A DNA stretch of 64,000 nt from Gammaproteobacteria bacterium (GTDB lineage: Bacteria; Pseudomonadota; Gammaproteobacteria; Competibacterales; Competibacteraceae). Both the position numbers and the translations under genes were made by a program. The notes under the pieces were generated by a model that ran no database searches, was not told the DNA's origin, and saw only the letters and a list, made by a program, of their open reading frames with translations. The stretch is taken from assembly GCA_024235135.1 (NCBI GenBank), contig JACKMZ010000001.1:686001-750000 (forward strand), written 5' to 3'. Below, in pieces: positions 25,318 through 33,226 of this stretch. Each line of letters begins with the position of its first letter. Within the stretch, counting starts at the first letter, position 1.

Positions 25318-26124
25318 CTAGCGCGATACGCAACGTCTGACGATCTGTACCAAGGGATTGGCTTGATGCATCGCAGCCAGAACGACTTGATCGAAGCGGC
25401 CGGTCATTTCCAAAGCCCTTTGAGCGGTTTCCACCGCCTGTTCCCTTCGTGGTTCGTCATCCACGGCATTGAGAATAGGGATCACGGTGGCTTCGCCTAC
25501 ACCTTTCAAGGCGCCACGATCGCTGGCCAGCAAGCGAGCCAGATGTTCCGGGCGCAATGGTTGGCCGCGACGGGCCCCCGTCACGGCACTGATATGCTCA
25601 ACCCGATGGGCAATCTGTTCGGAAAGGGGCAGGCCCAAGGTGGCGGCGGAGATCAGCGCCAAGACAGTACGGGTTCCCTCGGGAATCACCGGTTCGTAGT
25701 CGGCCGGCGCTTTGATGGAACGCATGCGGGCGCCATCGGCTTTCACCAGTAATGCATCGAAACCGGCCATGGCCTGGATAGCGAGGAGTCTGTCGGGATG
25801 TAAGCCGGCGATCCGGCCCGGTTTCTCGCAATGCCGGGCGAAGGCGACGATAGGACTGCTCCGCGCTGCCGCCACGACCTGTGGCAGCAAAGTAGGATCG
25901 TCGGCAATCACGCGCTTGGCAACCAGCGTGCGTGGAAAAGGTGGTAGCAGCACGGTGCTGGTCACTCCGATGCGTCCGGGGTGGCGTTTGGCCAGTGCGT
26001 ACAGTGTGGTTTTCTTGCCGCCGGCGCCCACCGCGCAGATGATCCCTTCCTTGGCGTGCAGCACCTCCAGTAGATCGTATTCCGCCAGATTCCCTGCGGA
26101 ATCTACCGGCATGACGGTAGCCAA
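25318..26124 (-). CDS. yqeC: YqeC-type selenium/molybdenum hydroxylase accessory protein
   Basis: A 268-residue protein of the YqeC family, linked to cofactor maturation of selenium-dependent molybdenum hydroxylases. The opening nucleotide-binding loop ICAVGAGGKKTTLYALAKR and the middle LLVKADGARMRSIKAPADYEPVIP are the recognisable family blocks. It is usually found with molybdenum hydroxylase, xdhC/mocA-like or selenophosphate genes; none is next to it here. The role in this organism is therefore open. Confidence 0.82.
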   Translation of the reverse strand: MATVMPVDSAGNLAEYDLLEVLHAKEGIICAVGAGGKKTTLYALAKRHPGRIGVTSTVLLPPFPRTLVAKRVIADDPTLLPQVVAAARSSPIVAFARHCEKPGRIAGLHPDRLLAIQAMAGFDALLVKADGARMRSIKAPADYEPVIPEGTRTVLALISAATLGLPLSEQIAHRVEHISAVTGARRGQPLRPEHLARLLASDRGALKGVGEATVIPILNAVDDEPRREQAVETAQRALEMTGRFDQVVLAAMHQANPLVQIVRRCVSR

Positions 26125-26462
26125 TGTTCTCTCTCCTGACGGATGGGGTTGTTCGTTTGCGACGTTTAGCGAGGCAAGTGGCTATTGTCGGGTTTTGGTC
26201 GGAACGAGCACTGTGCCGATTACGTTACAAAGCTGTATCAACTATGGAAAATAAAACAATAAAATGACTATACATGGATTAAAAATATAATATAAACATA
26301 AATAAACAAATAAAATCATATCTGGCTTTCGTTTTGCTTCATGCGGTGTGCGCACTGTTTCGGCGTCGATTTTGAGACAGTCAGCGCCATTCCGGCGTGC
26401 CGCCGGAAGCTTTCCGGTGCTTTCCAAAGTAACCACCAAAACAGCCTGGAGGAGAGACAATC
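26125..26462. promoter_or_regulatory. AT-rich promoter region ahead of aldehyde dehydrogenase
   Basis: 338 bp with a marked AT-rich core (about 26230-26335). A TATAAT at 26286-26291 with ATGACT about 16 bp upstream may be a sigma-70 promoter. Nearer the gene, three half-sites TTCCGG/CCGGAA at 26390-26417 form two overlapping palindromes (arms TTCCGGC/GCCGGAA and CCGGAA/TTCCGG). These may be a regulator site or an mRNA hairpin. Confidence 0.4.
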
Positions 26463-27986
26463 ATGTTGTATGCGCAACCGGGGCAACCCAATGCCACAAT
26501 TACCTTCAAACCACGTTATGCGAATTTCATCGGAGGTGAGTGGATAGCGCCCGTCGACGGACGCTATTTCGAGAACGTCACGCCGGTCACCGGCAAAGTG
26601 TTTTGTGAAATTCCCCGTTCCAGTGCGGCGGATGTGGAGTTGGCATTGGATGCCGCGCATAAGGCGAAGTCGGCTTGGGCCAGGACCTCACCCGGAGAGA
26701 GAGCCAATGTACTTCTGAAAATCGCCGATCGCATCGATCAGAATTTGGAGAAACTGGCGGTAGCCGAAACCTGGGACAATGGCAAACCGGTACGGGAAAC
26801 GCTGGCTGCCGATATACCGCTGGCCGCAGACCATTTCCGTTACTTCGCCAGTTGTGTCCGTGCCCAGGAAGGTTCGATCTCGGAGATCGACGAAAACACG
26901 GTGGCTTATCACTTCCATGAGCCCCTGGGTGTCGTCGGGCAGATTATTCCTTGGAACTTCCCGATATTGATGGCCGCTTGGAAGCTTGCCCCGGCGTTGG
27001 CTGCCGGTAACTGTGTGGTCTTGAAACCGGCCGAGCAGACCCCGGTATCCATTCTGGTCCTGGCGGAATTGATCGAGGATTTGCTACCGCCGGGTGTGTT
27101 GAATGTGGTCAACGGTTTTGGCGTGGAGACCGGCAAGCCGCTCGCCACCAACAAACGGATCGCCAAGGTGGCGTTCACCGGGGAGACCACGACGGGCCGG
27201 CTGATCATGCAGTACGCCGCGGAGAATCTGATTCCCGTTACCTTGGAGTTGGGGGGTAAATCGCCCAATGTCTTCTTCGCCGATGTTATGGCGGAAAACG
27301 ACGCGTTCTTGGACAAATGCCTGGAAGGAATGGCGCTTTTCGCCTTTAACCAGGGTGAGGTCTGTACCTGTCCTTCGCGCGCGCTGGTTCACGAGAGCAT
27401 ATTCGATGCCTTCATGGAGAAGGCGATCGAACGGGTGGGTCGGATCAAACAGGGCGATCCCTTGGATACCGAAACCATGATCGGCGCGCAAGCATCGACC
27501 GAACAAATGGAGAAGATTCTCAGTTACATCGAAGTGGGACGACAGGAAGGCGCGAAATGCCTGATCGGCGGCGAACGCAATGAGGGGATGAATAATGATC
27601 TGGCCCGTGGCTATTACATCAAGCCGACTGTGTTCAAGGGCCACAACAAGATGCGGATATTCCAGGAGGAAATATTCGGGCCGGTGCTGTCGGTGACGAC
27701 GTTTACCGATGAGGAAGACGCCCTGGCCATCGCTAACGATACGCTTTATGGATTAGGCGCTGGCGTATGGACGCGGGACATCAGCCGAGCTTATCGCATG
27801 GGACGGGCCATTCAGGCCGGGCGGGTGTGGACCAACTGCTACCACGCCTATCCCGCGCATGCGGCGTTTGGCGGATATAAGCAGTCCGGGTTTGGCCGCG
27901 AGACCCACAAGATGATGCTCGATCACTACCAGCAAACCAAGAATCTGCTGGTCAGCTACAGCCCCAAGGCGTTGGGTTTCTTCTAA
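26463..27986 (+). CDS. NAD-dependent aldehyde dehydrogenase (AcoD/ExaC type)
   Basis: Oxidises acetaldehyde or similar short aldehydes to acids. The 507-residue protein has the cofactor-fold blocks IIPWNFPILMAAWKLAPALA and FTGETTTGR, the general base Glu262 in LELGGKSPN and the nucleophile Cys301 in FNQGEVCTCPSR. The FNQGEVCTCPSR form and the linked DUF779 gene place it in the AcoD/ExaC/AdhI subgroup, often induced with alcohol or acetoin oxidation. GGAGGAG lies ahead of ATG 26463. Confidence 0.94.
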   Translation: MLYAQPGQPNATITFKPRYANFIGGEWIAPVDGRYFENVTPVTGKVFCEIPRSSAADVELALDAAHKAKSAWARTSPGERANVLLKIADRIDQNLEKLAVAETWDNGKPVRETLAADIPLAADHFRYFASCVRAQEGSISEIDENTVAYHFHEPLGVVGQIIPWNFPILMAAWKLAPALAAGNCVVLKPAEQTPVSILVLAELIEDLLPPGVLNVVNGFGVETGKPLATNKRIAKVAFTGETTTGRLIMQYAAENLIPVTLELGGKSPNVFFADVMAENDAFLDKCLEGMALFAFNQGEVCTCPSRALVHESIFDAFMEKAIERVGRIKQGDPLDTETMIGAQASTEQMEKILSYIEVGRQEGAKCLIGGERNEGMNNDLARGYYIKPTVFKGHNKMRIFQEEIFGPVLSVTTFTDEEDALAIANDTLYGLGAGVWTRDISRAYRMGRAIQAGRVWTNCYHAYPAHAAFGGYKQSGFGRETHKMMLDHYQQTKNLLVSYSPKALGFF

Positions 27987-28004
27987 GTTCGACGCTTCAG
28001 ATCG

Positions 28005-28035
28005 TTGGCTCCCTGGGTGCTGCCCAGGGAGCCAA
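28005..28035 (+). repeat. Perfect 13-bp stem-loop between aldehyde dehydrogenase and DUF779 genes
   Basis: TTGGCTCCCTGGG (28005-28017) and CCCAGGGAGCCAA (28023-28035) form a perfect stem with a 5-base loop. No T run follows, so it is more likely an intercistronic processing or stabilising hairpin than a terminator. Confidence 0.65.
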
Positions 28036-28083
28036 GTCCTGGCGTTCCATCTCTCCCACAGTTCTTAATGACGGAGGCAAACC

Positions 28084-28497
28084 ATGTTGCAGGAAGTCAA
28101 GCGCGTGGTAGCTACGGAGGCCACCATCGAATTGATCCAGTCGCTGCAAAAACAGCATGGCCCGCTGATGTTCCATCAATCCGGGGGCTGTTGTGATGGC
28201 AGTTCCCCCATGTGCTATCCCGCCGGCGAATTCAAGGTCGGTGGGCAGGATGTGCTTTTGGGGGAAATCGGCGGGTGTTCCTTCTTCATGGGGGCGGCCC
28301 AGTTCGAATATTGGAAGCATACCCAGTTGATTATCGACGTCGTGCCGGGACGGGGGGGGATGTTTTCCCTGGAAGGACCTGAGGGCAAGCGTTTTCTCAC
28401 CCGTTCCCGATTATTCACCGATGAGGAATGGGCCTATCTTGAAGAGCACCCCGTGAGAACAGGGGCGGATCTCGAAACGGTGATGAACGTCAAATAG
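28084..28497 (+). CDS. DUF779 protein associated with aldehyde dehydrogenase
   Basis: A 137-residue protein of the DUF779 family. The cysteine-containing landmarks FHQSGGCCDGSSPMCYP and LGEIGGCSFFMG are intact and could bind a metal. The family is regularly encoded beside AcoD/AdhI-type aldehyde dehydrogenases, as here (98 bp downstream, same strand); its exact job is not known. The spacer contains a strong hairpin. Confidence 0.9.
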   Translation: MLQEVKRVVATEATIELIQSLQKQHGPLMFHQSGGCCDGSSPMCYPAGEFKVGGQDVLLGEIGGCSFFMGAAQFEYWKHTQLIIDVVPGRGGMFSLEGPEGKRFLTRSRLFTDEEWAYLEEHPVRTGADLETVMNVK

Positions 28498-28577
28498 CGA
28501 TTGACGATAAATCAGACACGCTAGCCGATGGATACTTCACAGCCGAAATTCCGGGTGCGAACCGCTCCTTGAGGCGG

Positions 28578-29630
28578 TCATGCGGATTTGGGAAAGGCCA
28601 CCATGTGCGTAGCGTCTATGCGCACACCCACCCGTTCGCCAGGATGGTGATCCAAGTGGCTTGGGAATAGCGAAAGCAACTCGATGGAGTTTCCCAAGCG
28701 CAGCGTATACAAGGTTTCCGCGCCTTTGAAAGCCTTTTTGACGACCTCGGCCTGCAGGTTGCCTTGCGGGTCGGGGATCACGTCGTCAGGCCGCAGCAAA
28801 ATCTCCAAATGGGTTCCCCGTGGCCAGAGCAAGGCCCGATCGCCGTGTATCTCGCCCAATTCCGTACCCAGCGTATCGGGCGTCAGCAACGTAGCATCCA
28901 GAAACCGGCCCTGCCCAATAAAGTCAGCCACGAAACGGTTGGCGGGTTCGTGGTACAGATTGTACGGAGTATCCCATTGCAGCAGACGCCCGTCCTGCAT
29001 GACCCCGACTTGCTCGGCCATGGCGAAAGCCTCGTGCTGGTCATGGGTTACGAGAATGCCGGTGATGCCCTGGGATTTCAGGATATCGTGCACTTCATAG
29101 GCTAGCCGTTCACGCAAGTCCACATCCAAGCTGGAAAACGGTTCGTCGAGCAGGATCAGATCCGGTTGTGGAGCCAAGGCACGGGCTAGAGCGACCCGCT
29201 GTTGCTGACCTCCGGATAATTCATGTGGATAACGCCGGCTCTGTTCGGACAAGCCGACGAGATCCAACAGGGCCATGCCACGTTGTCGGCGCGCGCTGGA
29301 CGTTCGACCGCGTAGCCCGAAGGTGACATTGTCGATGACGTTCAAGTGGGGAAACAGCGCATAATCTTGGAAGACCATGCCGAGTCCACGTCGCTCCGGT
29401 GGGATGGCCGAACCGGGAGCCGAGACCAGAACGCCACGTAGGCGAATAACGCCAGCGTTTATTGGCATGAAGCCTGCTATAGCTCTTAAGACCGTCGTTT
29501 TTCCGCAGCCGCTGGGGCCGAGTAGACAAACTAGCCCGCCTTTGCGGATACGGAATGACAGGGCCTGGACAACCCGCCGCTCGGCGTAGCGGCATTCCAC
29601 ATGATCGAGTTCAAGCAATATATCAGTCAT
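28578..29630 (-). CDS. ABC transporter ATP-binding protein, iron(III)/spermidine type
   Basis: A 350-residue ATPase of the importer class. Walker A (GPSGCGKTT), the signature LSGGQQQR, Walker B (LILLDEP), the D-loop and H-loop (THD) are all present, followed by a TOBE-like regulatory domain (from about 240). It resembles FbpC/PotA-type ATPases. No permease or binding protein gene lies beside it, so it is an orphan in this window and its substrate is unknown. I chose ATG 29630; the frame is open 15 codons upstream. Confidence 0.87.
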   Translation of the reverse strand: MTDILLELDHVECRYAERRVVQALSFRIRKGGLVCLLGPSGCGKTTVLRAIAGFMPINAGVIRLRGVLVSAPGSAIPPERRGLGMVFQDYALFPHLNVIDNVTFGLRGRTSSARRQRGMALLDLVGLSEQSRRYPHELSGGQQQRVALARALAPQPDLILLDEPFSSLDVDLRERLAYEVHDILKSQGITGILVTHDQHEAFAMAEQVGVMQDGRLLQWDTPYNLYHEPANRFVADFIGQGRFLDATLLTPDTLGTELGEIHGDRALLWPRGTHLEILLRPDDVIPDPQGNLQAEVVKKAFKGAETLYTLRLGNSIELLSLFPSHLDHHPGERVGVRIDATHMVAFPKSA

Positions 29631-29809
29631 GGCTTCATAATAATGCATCTGATGCACCCAAGTGATCCCAATCATTTTTGGTCACAAAGTCGACATTCGC
29701 GTGAACCTATACTTAGCCAGAAATGAAATTGGGCAGATTTAAGGGTGGATTTTTAGATCGGTGGGGTTCCAAAAGATCTTGCCGAAGGGTAACGACATAG
29801 CTGAAGCGC

Positions 29810-30769
29810 ATGGAACAACGACTAGAAACCATTCTCGCTGTTGAACTACCCTACCGCGAGACTCTGAAATTGCGTCGCCGTGTGTATTGCGGTGGATCGG
29901 GGCCCCGTGTGGCGGTAACCGCAGGCATCCATGGCGATGAATTGGAGGGCCTGTACGTCTGTCATCGGCTAGCCGCTTGGCTGGAAGAACTCGGGCGTAC
30001 CCAACCCGAAGCTTTGTTGGGTCAGGTCGAACTGTATCCGGGTTTGAATCCCCTGGGACTGGATACGTTGCAACGCGCTATTCCCGTCTATAACAGCGAT
30101 CTGAACTTCTGTTTTCCCGGTCATGCCGAAGGGTTGCTTCCGCATCGTATCGCGGCGGCCGTGCTGCGCAATCTGCAAGGCTCCAGACTGGTTCTGGACG
30201 TCCATGCCAGCAACGTCTATCTGCGGGAAATTCCCCAGGTCCGGTTGGATGAACGTTTCGTCGGGCGCTTGCTACCGCTGGCCAAACGACTCAATGTTCC
30301 CGTGATCTGGGTACAGGATACCGCCACCGTCATGGAGAACACCCTGGCCTATAGTCTGAATGTGCGCGGAGTATCCTGCCTGATGGTGGAAATGGGCGTG
30401 GGCATGGGGCTGAACACGACCTACACCGATCAGTTGCTGGTCGGTGTGCTGACGGTATGGCGCGATTTGGGTGTGTTGGCCCCGACCCTGGATCTGGAAC
30501 TGCCGACGCAGCGACCTATCGTGGCCTACGATAAAACCATACATCGTCTCAACGCGGACACCTCTGGCCTCTTTGTGCCCGTGGTGCGGCAGGGCCGCCG
30601 GGTCAAGGCGGGTGAACTGCTGGGTCGCATCGTCTCGCCCTTCAAAGGGGGGACGTTGGCTGAGATCTCTTCCCCGGTCGGTGGCATTCTTTGCACCCTG
30701 CGTGAATATCCCCTGGTCTATGAGGGCTCGTTGCTGGCGCGCGTACTGGCAGCAACGGGGTATGAGTGA
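29810..30769 (+). CDS. Succinylglutamate desuccinylase/aspartoacylase-family protein, first of a pair
   Basis: A 319-residue zinc amidohydrolase-like protein (AstE/AspA family, M14-related). Zinc ligands are His41 and Glu44 in GIHGDELEG and His132 in DVHAS. The catalytic Glu is present as Glu194 in LMVEMG. The C-terminal 80 residues form a beta-rich, lipoyl-like segment (VVRQGRRVKAGELLGRI). The substrate is not known; members of this branch cleave N-acyl amino acids. It overlaps the second gene of the pair by 8 bp, so they are probably co-translated. Confidence 0.85.
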   Translation: MEQRLETILAVELPYRETLKLRRRVYCGGSGPRVAVTAGIHGDELEGLYVCHRLAAWLEELGRTQPEALLGQVELYPGLNPLGLDTLQRAIPVYNSDLNFCFPGHAEGLLPHRIAAAVLRNLQGSRLVLDVHASNVYLREIPQVRLDERFVGRLLPLAKRLNVPVIWVQDTATVMENTLAYSLNVRGVSCLMVEMGVGMGLNTTYTDQLLVGVLTVWRDLGVLAPTLDLELPTQRPIVAYDKTIHRLNADTSGLFVPVVRQGRRVKAGELLGRIVSPFKGGTLAEISSPVGGILCTLREYPLVYEGSLLARVLAATGYE

Positions 30770-31763
30770 GGTTATGAACACCCCATCGCTGCTCAACATG
30801 ACCGCGCCTCTGCGCGATGATTTCGATATCCCTTATCACGACCTCGGACCCTCTGAACGCGCTCCACGTCTGGCCCTGGTCGCGGGTATTCACGGCAATG
30901 AGCTCAATGGAGTGTTCGTATTGTCGCGGCTGGCGGATTTTCTCCATAGCATTGCCAGGGGAGAACGCAGCGGCCAACACTTGCGTGAGCGGGTGATCAT
31001 TATTCCCGCCGTCAACGTGCTGGGAGTCAACACACGCAGTCGTCCCTGGCCCTTCGACAAAATCGACATCAACTGCATGTTTCCGGGACGGGAGGATGGC
31101 GAAACGACCCAGCGTATCGCCGCGGCCGTATTGAACGTTACCCGCTCCGCCTATTACCGGGTGGATGTTCACGCCTCGAATCTCGATATTGAGGAAATGC
31201 CCCAGGTGCGGCTATACGATCCGAATGACGACGAACGGGCCACCGCCTGTTTGTTCGGCCTGCCGGCGGTTATCGAACGGCCGTTGAACAAGGTGTTCGT
31301 CACGACGTTGCTGCGTGCTTGGCGCCGCTTTGGCGGCGAGAATTTCGTCATCCAAGGGGGCCTGGCCGGTAATCTGCAAACCAACCATTGCGAACAGTTG
31401 TTTCGCGGGCTGGTCGCTTTTCTCGACCGTACCGGCATCGTCGAGGGCCTGACTCTGGCCGAGGACGAAGAGGATTTACGCTATTTCAATAATAACCAGA
31501 CTTTCGCCGTGCTTTCCGATCATGCGGGATTCTTCGTCTCGCGCCGGGTGGTCGGTCGGTGGATTCAAGCGGGCGATCTGATCGGTCACATTTATGACAG
31601 TTTTGCCGGCACCATCCTCACCGAAGTGCGTGCCCCGGTCGGTGGGCTGGTCTGCAGCCTGCGGCGTCAACCGCTATTGTTCCAAGGCGATTTACTGGCC
31701 CGGATTCTGACGCTGCACGAAAGTAACGAAGCGATGGCCCTGGCCTTGCGAGGGCAGGGTTGA
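30762..31763 (+). CDS. Succinylglutamate desuccinylase/aspartoacylase-family protein, second of a pair, catalytic Glu replaced
   Basis: A 333-residue paralogue of the preceding protein. Zinc ligands are kept (His44, Glu47 in GIHGNELNG; His137 in DVHAS), but the position of the catalytic Glu reads Gln198 (FVIQGG against LMVEMG). It may therefore be inactive or slow, or use another base. It has the same beta-rich C-terminus (RWIQAGDLIGHI). The start overlaps the stop of gene one; ATG 30774 is an alternative. The pair may form a heteromer with one active and one altered subunit. Confidence 0.82.
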   Translation: MSEVMNTPSLLNMTAPLRDDFDIPYHDLGPSERAPRLALVAGIHGNELNGVFVLSRLADFLHSIARGERSGQHLRERVIIIPAVNVLGVNTRSRPWPFDKIDINCMFPGREDGETTQRIAAAVLNVTRSAYYRVDVHASNLDIEEMPQVRLYDPNDDERATACLFGLPAVIERPLNKVFVTTLLRAWRRFGGENFVIQGGLAGNLQTNHCEQLFRGLVAFLDRTGIVEGLTLAEDEEDLRYFNNNQTFAVLSDHAGFFVSRRVVGRWIQAGDLIGHIYDSFAGTILTEVRAPVGGLVCSLRRQPLLFQGDLLARILTLHESNEAMALALRGQG

Positions 31764-31773
31764 GCGTACCCCT

Positions 31774-33126
31774 TCAAACGTTCGGTAGGGAAATGCCGGT
31801 GATCTTCTTGTACAACGAGACCGCGTAGGAATCGGTCATTCCCGATACAAAATCGGTGATCCGCAGAATACGCCGGTAGGGATCGGGATCGGGTTGGCGG
31901 TGCGGACCGAGGAACTGATCGGGAACCAGATTGATCAGCATCCGGCTTTTCGGTGAAGCCGCCCTGCCCTGTTCAGCGATGTCATTAATCGTGGTGACGA
32001 AGGCTTGTAGCAATCCCCCCAACACCTCGAAGCCGGCGGCGGCGATTTCCACCACCGGTTGGGAAATATAGACCTGCTTCTCCCCACAGGACTTGAGCGC
32101 CTGCATGAACGAGGCGCCGGGGATTACATCCAGCAATTCCGCCGTGAACGCGCCGTTGAGAATGGCCTCCTCGTTGGCCATGAAGCAGGCGTGTGCCTCG
32201 TCGATGACGTGGCCTATGGCCTTGGCGCGCAAATATTCGATGCGTTCCTTGGGCCGGACGATGGTCGCCAGTCGGTTTTGCACGCCGGGATCGCCGCTCA
32301 GGGGCAGCAAAAGGGCGCTGACCGTTTCATAGCCCAGTTGCTTGAGACGGAATGCGTCCTCGACATCGATAATGCGGTAACAAATGTCATCCGCCGCTTC
32401 CACCAGATAAGCCAGGGGATGCCGATGCCAGGCTCCGGCCTGCGCTGGCTTCAGACCGAGATGGGTGGCGACCTCCTGAAAAAGATCGGTATCGTCCTGG
32501 ACGAAGCCGAATTTGGCGAAAGCGATGCCCGTTGGTGTGGGATCGGCCAACCACGAAGCCCGGGGATATTTGGTAAACACGCCCAAAGTGGCGCAGGTGA
32601 GTTGCATCCCGCCGCGATTGTCCGGGCTTTGCAGACGGGCGATGATTCGGAATCCCTGGGCATTGCCTTCGAAGCGCAAAAAGTCCTGCCGCTGGGCGGG
32701 TGACAGTTGTTGAAGCGCGGCCTGACCGATCGGCGAGGTCTGAAACCACAGACGAATGGCATCCTCGCCGGAATGACCGAAGGGCGGATTGCCGATGTCG
32801 TGCGCAAGGCAGGCGGCGGCCACGACGGCGCCGAAGTCCTGGGGATAGACGCCGCGCAGTCCGTGGCGTTTGATGATGCTTTCGCCAACGCGAGTGCCCA
32901 AGGAACGGCCAACGCTGGAGACTTCCAGGCTATGCGTCAGGCGGGTGCGCACATAATCGCTTTGCGAAAGGGGAAAGACCTGGGTTTTATCCTGCAAACG
33001 GCGGAACGCGGAAGAAAACACGATGCGATCGAAATCGCGCTGAAAATCGGTGCGTGCCTCGCTGTCGCCGCGTCGTTCAGGCACGCCCAGGCGGGCGCGG
33101 GAAAGCAGTCGATTCCAGTCCATCAT
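31774..33126 (-). CDS. dgt: Deoxyguanosinetriphosphate triphosphohydrolase
   Basis: Cleaves dGTP to deoxyguanosine and triphosphate, limiting dNTP pools. The 450-residue HD-domain protein has the metal site RTRLTHSLEVSSVGR (His) and AACLAHDIGNPPFGHSGE (HD), then YLVEAADDICYRIIDVEDA with the distal Asp. The opening SRARLG and FSSAFRRLQDKTQVFP are typical of Dgt. The frame is open 46 codons upstream, but MMDWNRLLS at 33126/33123 is the conserved start. It is 100 bp after the ABC-F gene on the same strand. Confidence 0.93.
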   Translation of the reverse strand: MMDWNRLLSRARLGVPERRGDSEARTDFQRDFDRIVFSSAFRRLQDKTQVFPLSQSDYVRTRLTHSLEVSSVGRSLGTRVGESIIKRHGLRGVYPQDFGAVVAAACLAHDIGNPPFGHSGEDAIRLWFQTSPIGQAALQQLSPAQRQDFLRFEGNAQGFRIIARLQSPDNRGGMQLTCATLGVFTKYPRASWLADPTPTGIAFAKFGFVQDDTDLFQEVATHLGLKPAQAGAWHRHPLAYLVEAADDICYRIIDVEDAFRLKQLGYETVSALLLPLSGDPGVQNRLATIVRPKERIEYLRAKAIGHVIDEAHACFMANEEAILNGAFTAELLDVIPGASFMQALKSCGEKQVYISQPVVEIAAAGFEVLGGLLQAFVTTINDIAEQGRAASPKSRMLINLVPDQFLGPHRQPDPDPYRRILRITDFVSGMTDSYAVSLYKKITGISLPNV

Positions 33127-33226
33127 GAGATTCGATACCGCCGTTACGTTTCCTTCTCGATCGCACTCTTCAAATCCTGGTATTTGCTGCCGGTTAGTCT
33201 GTGCGCCGAACAAAGTCGTGCGCTCA

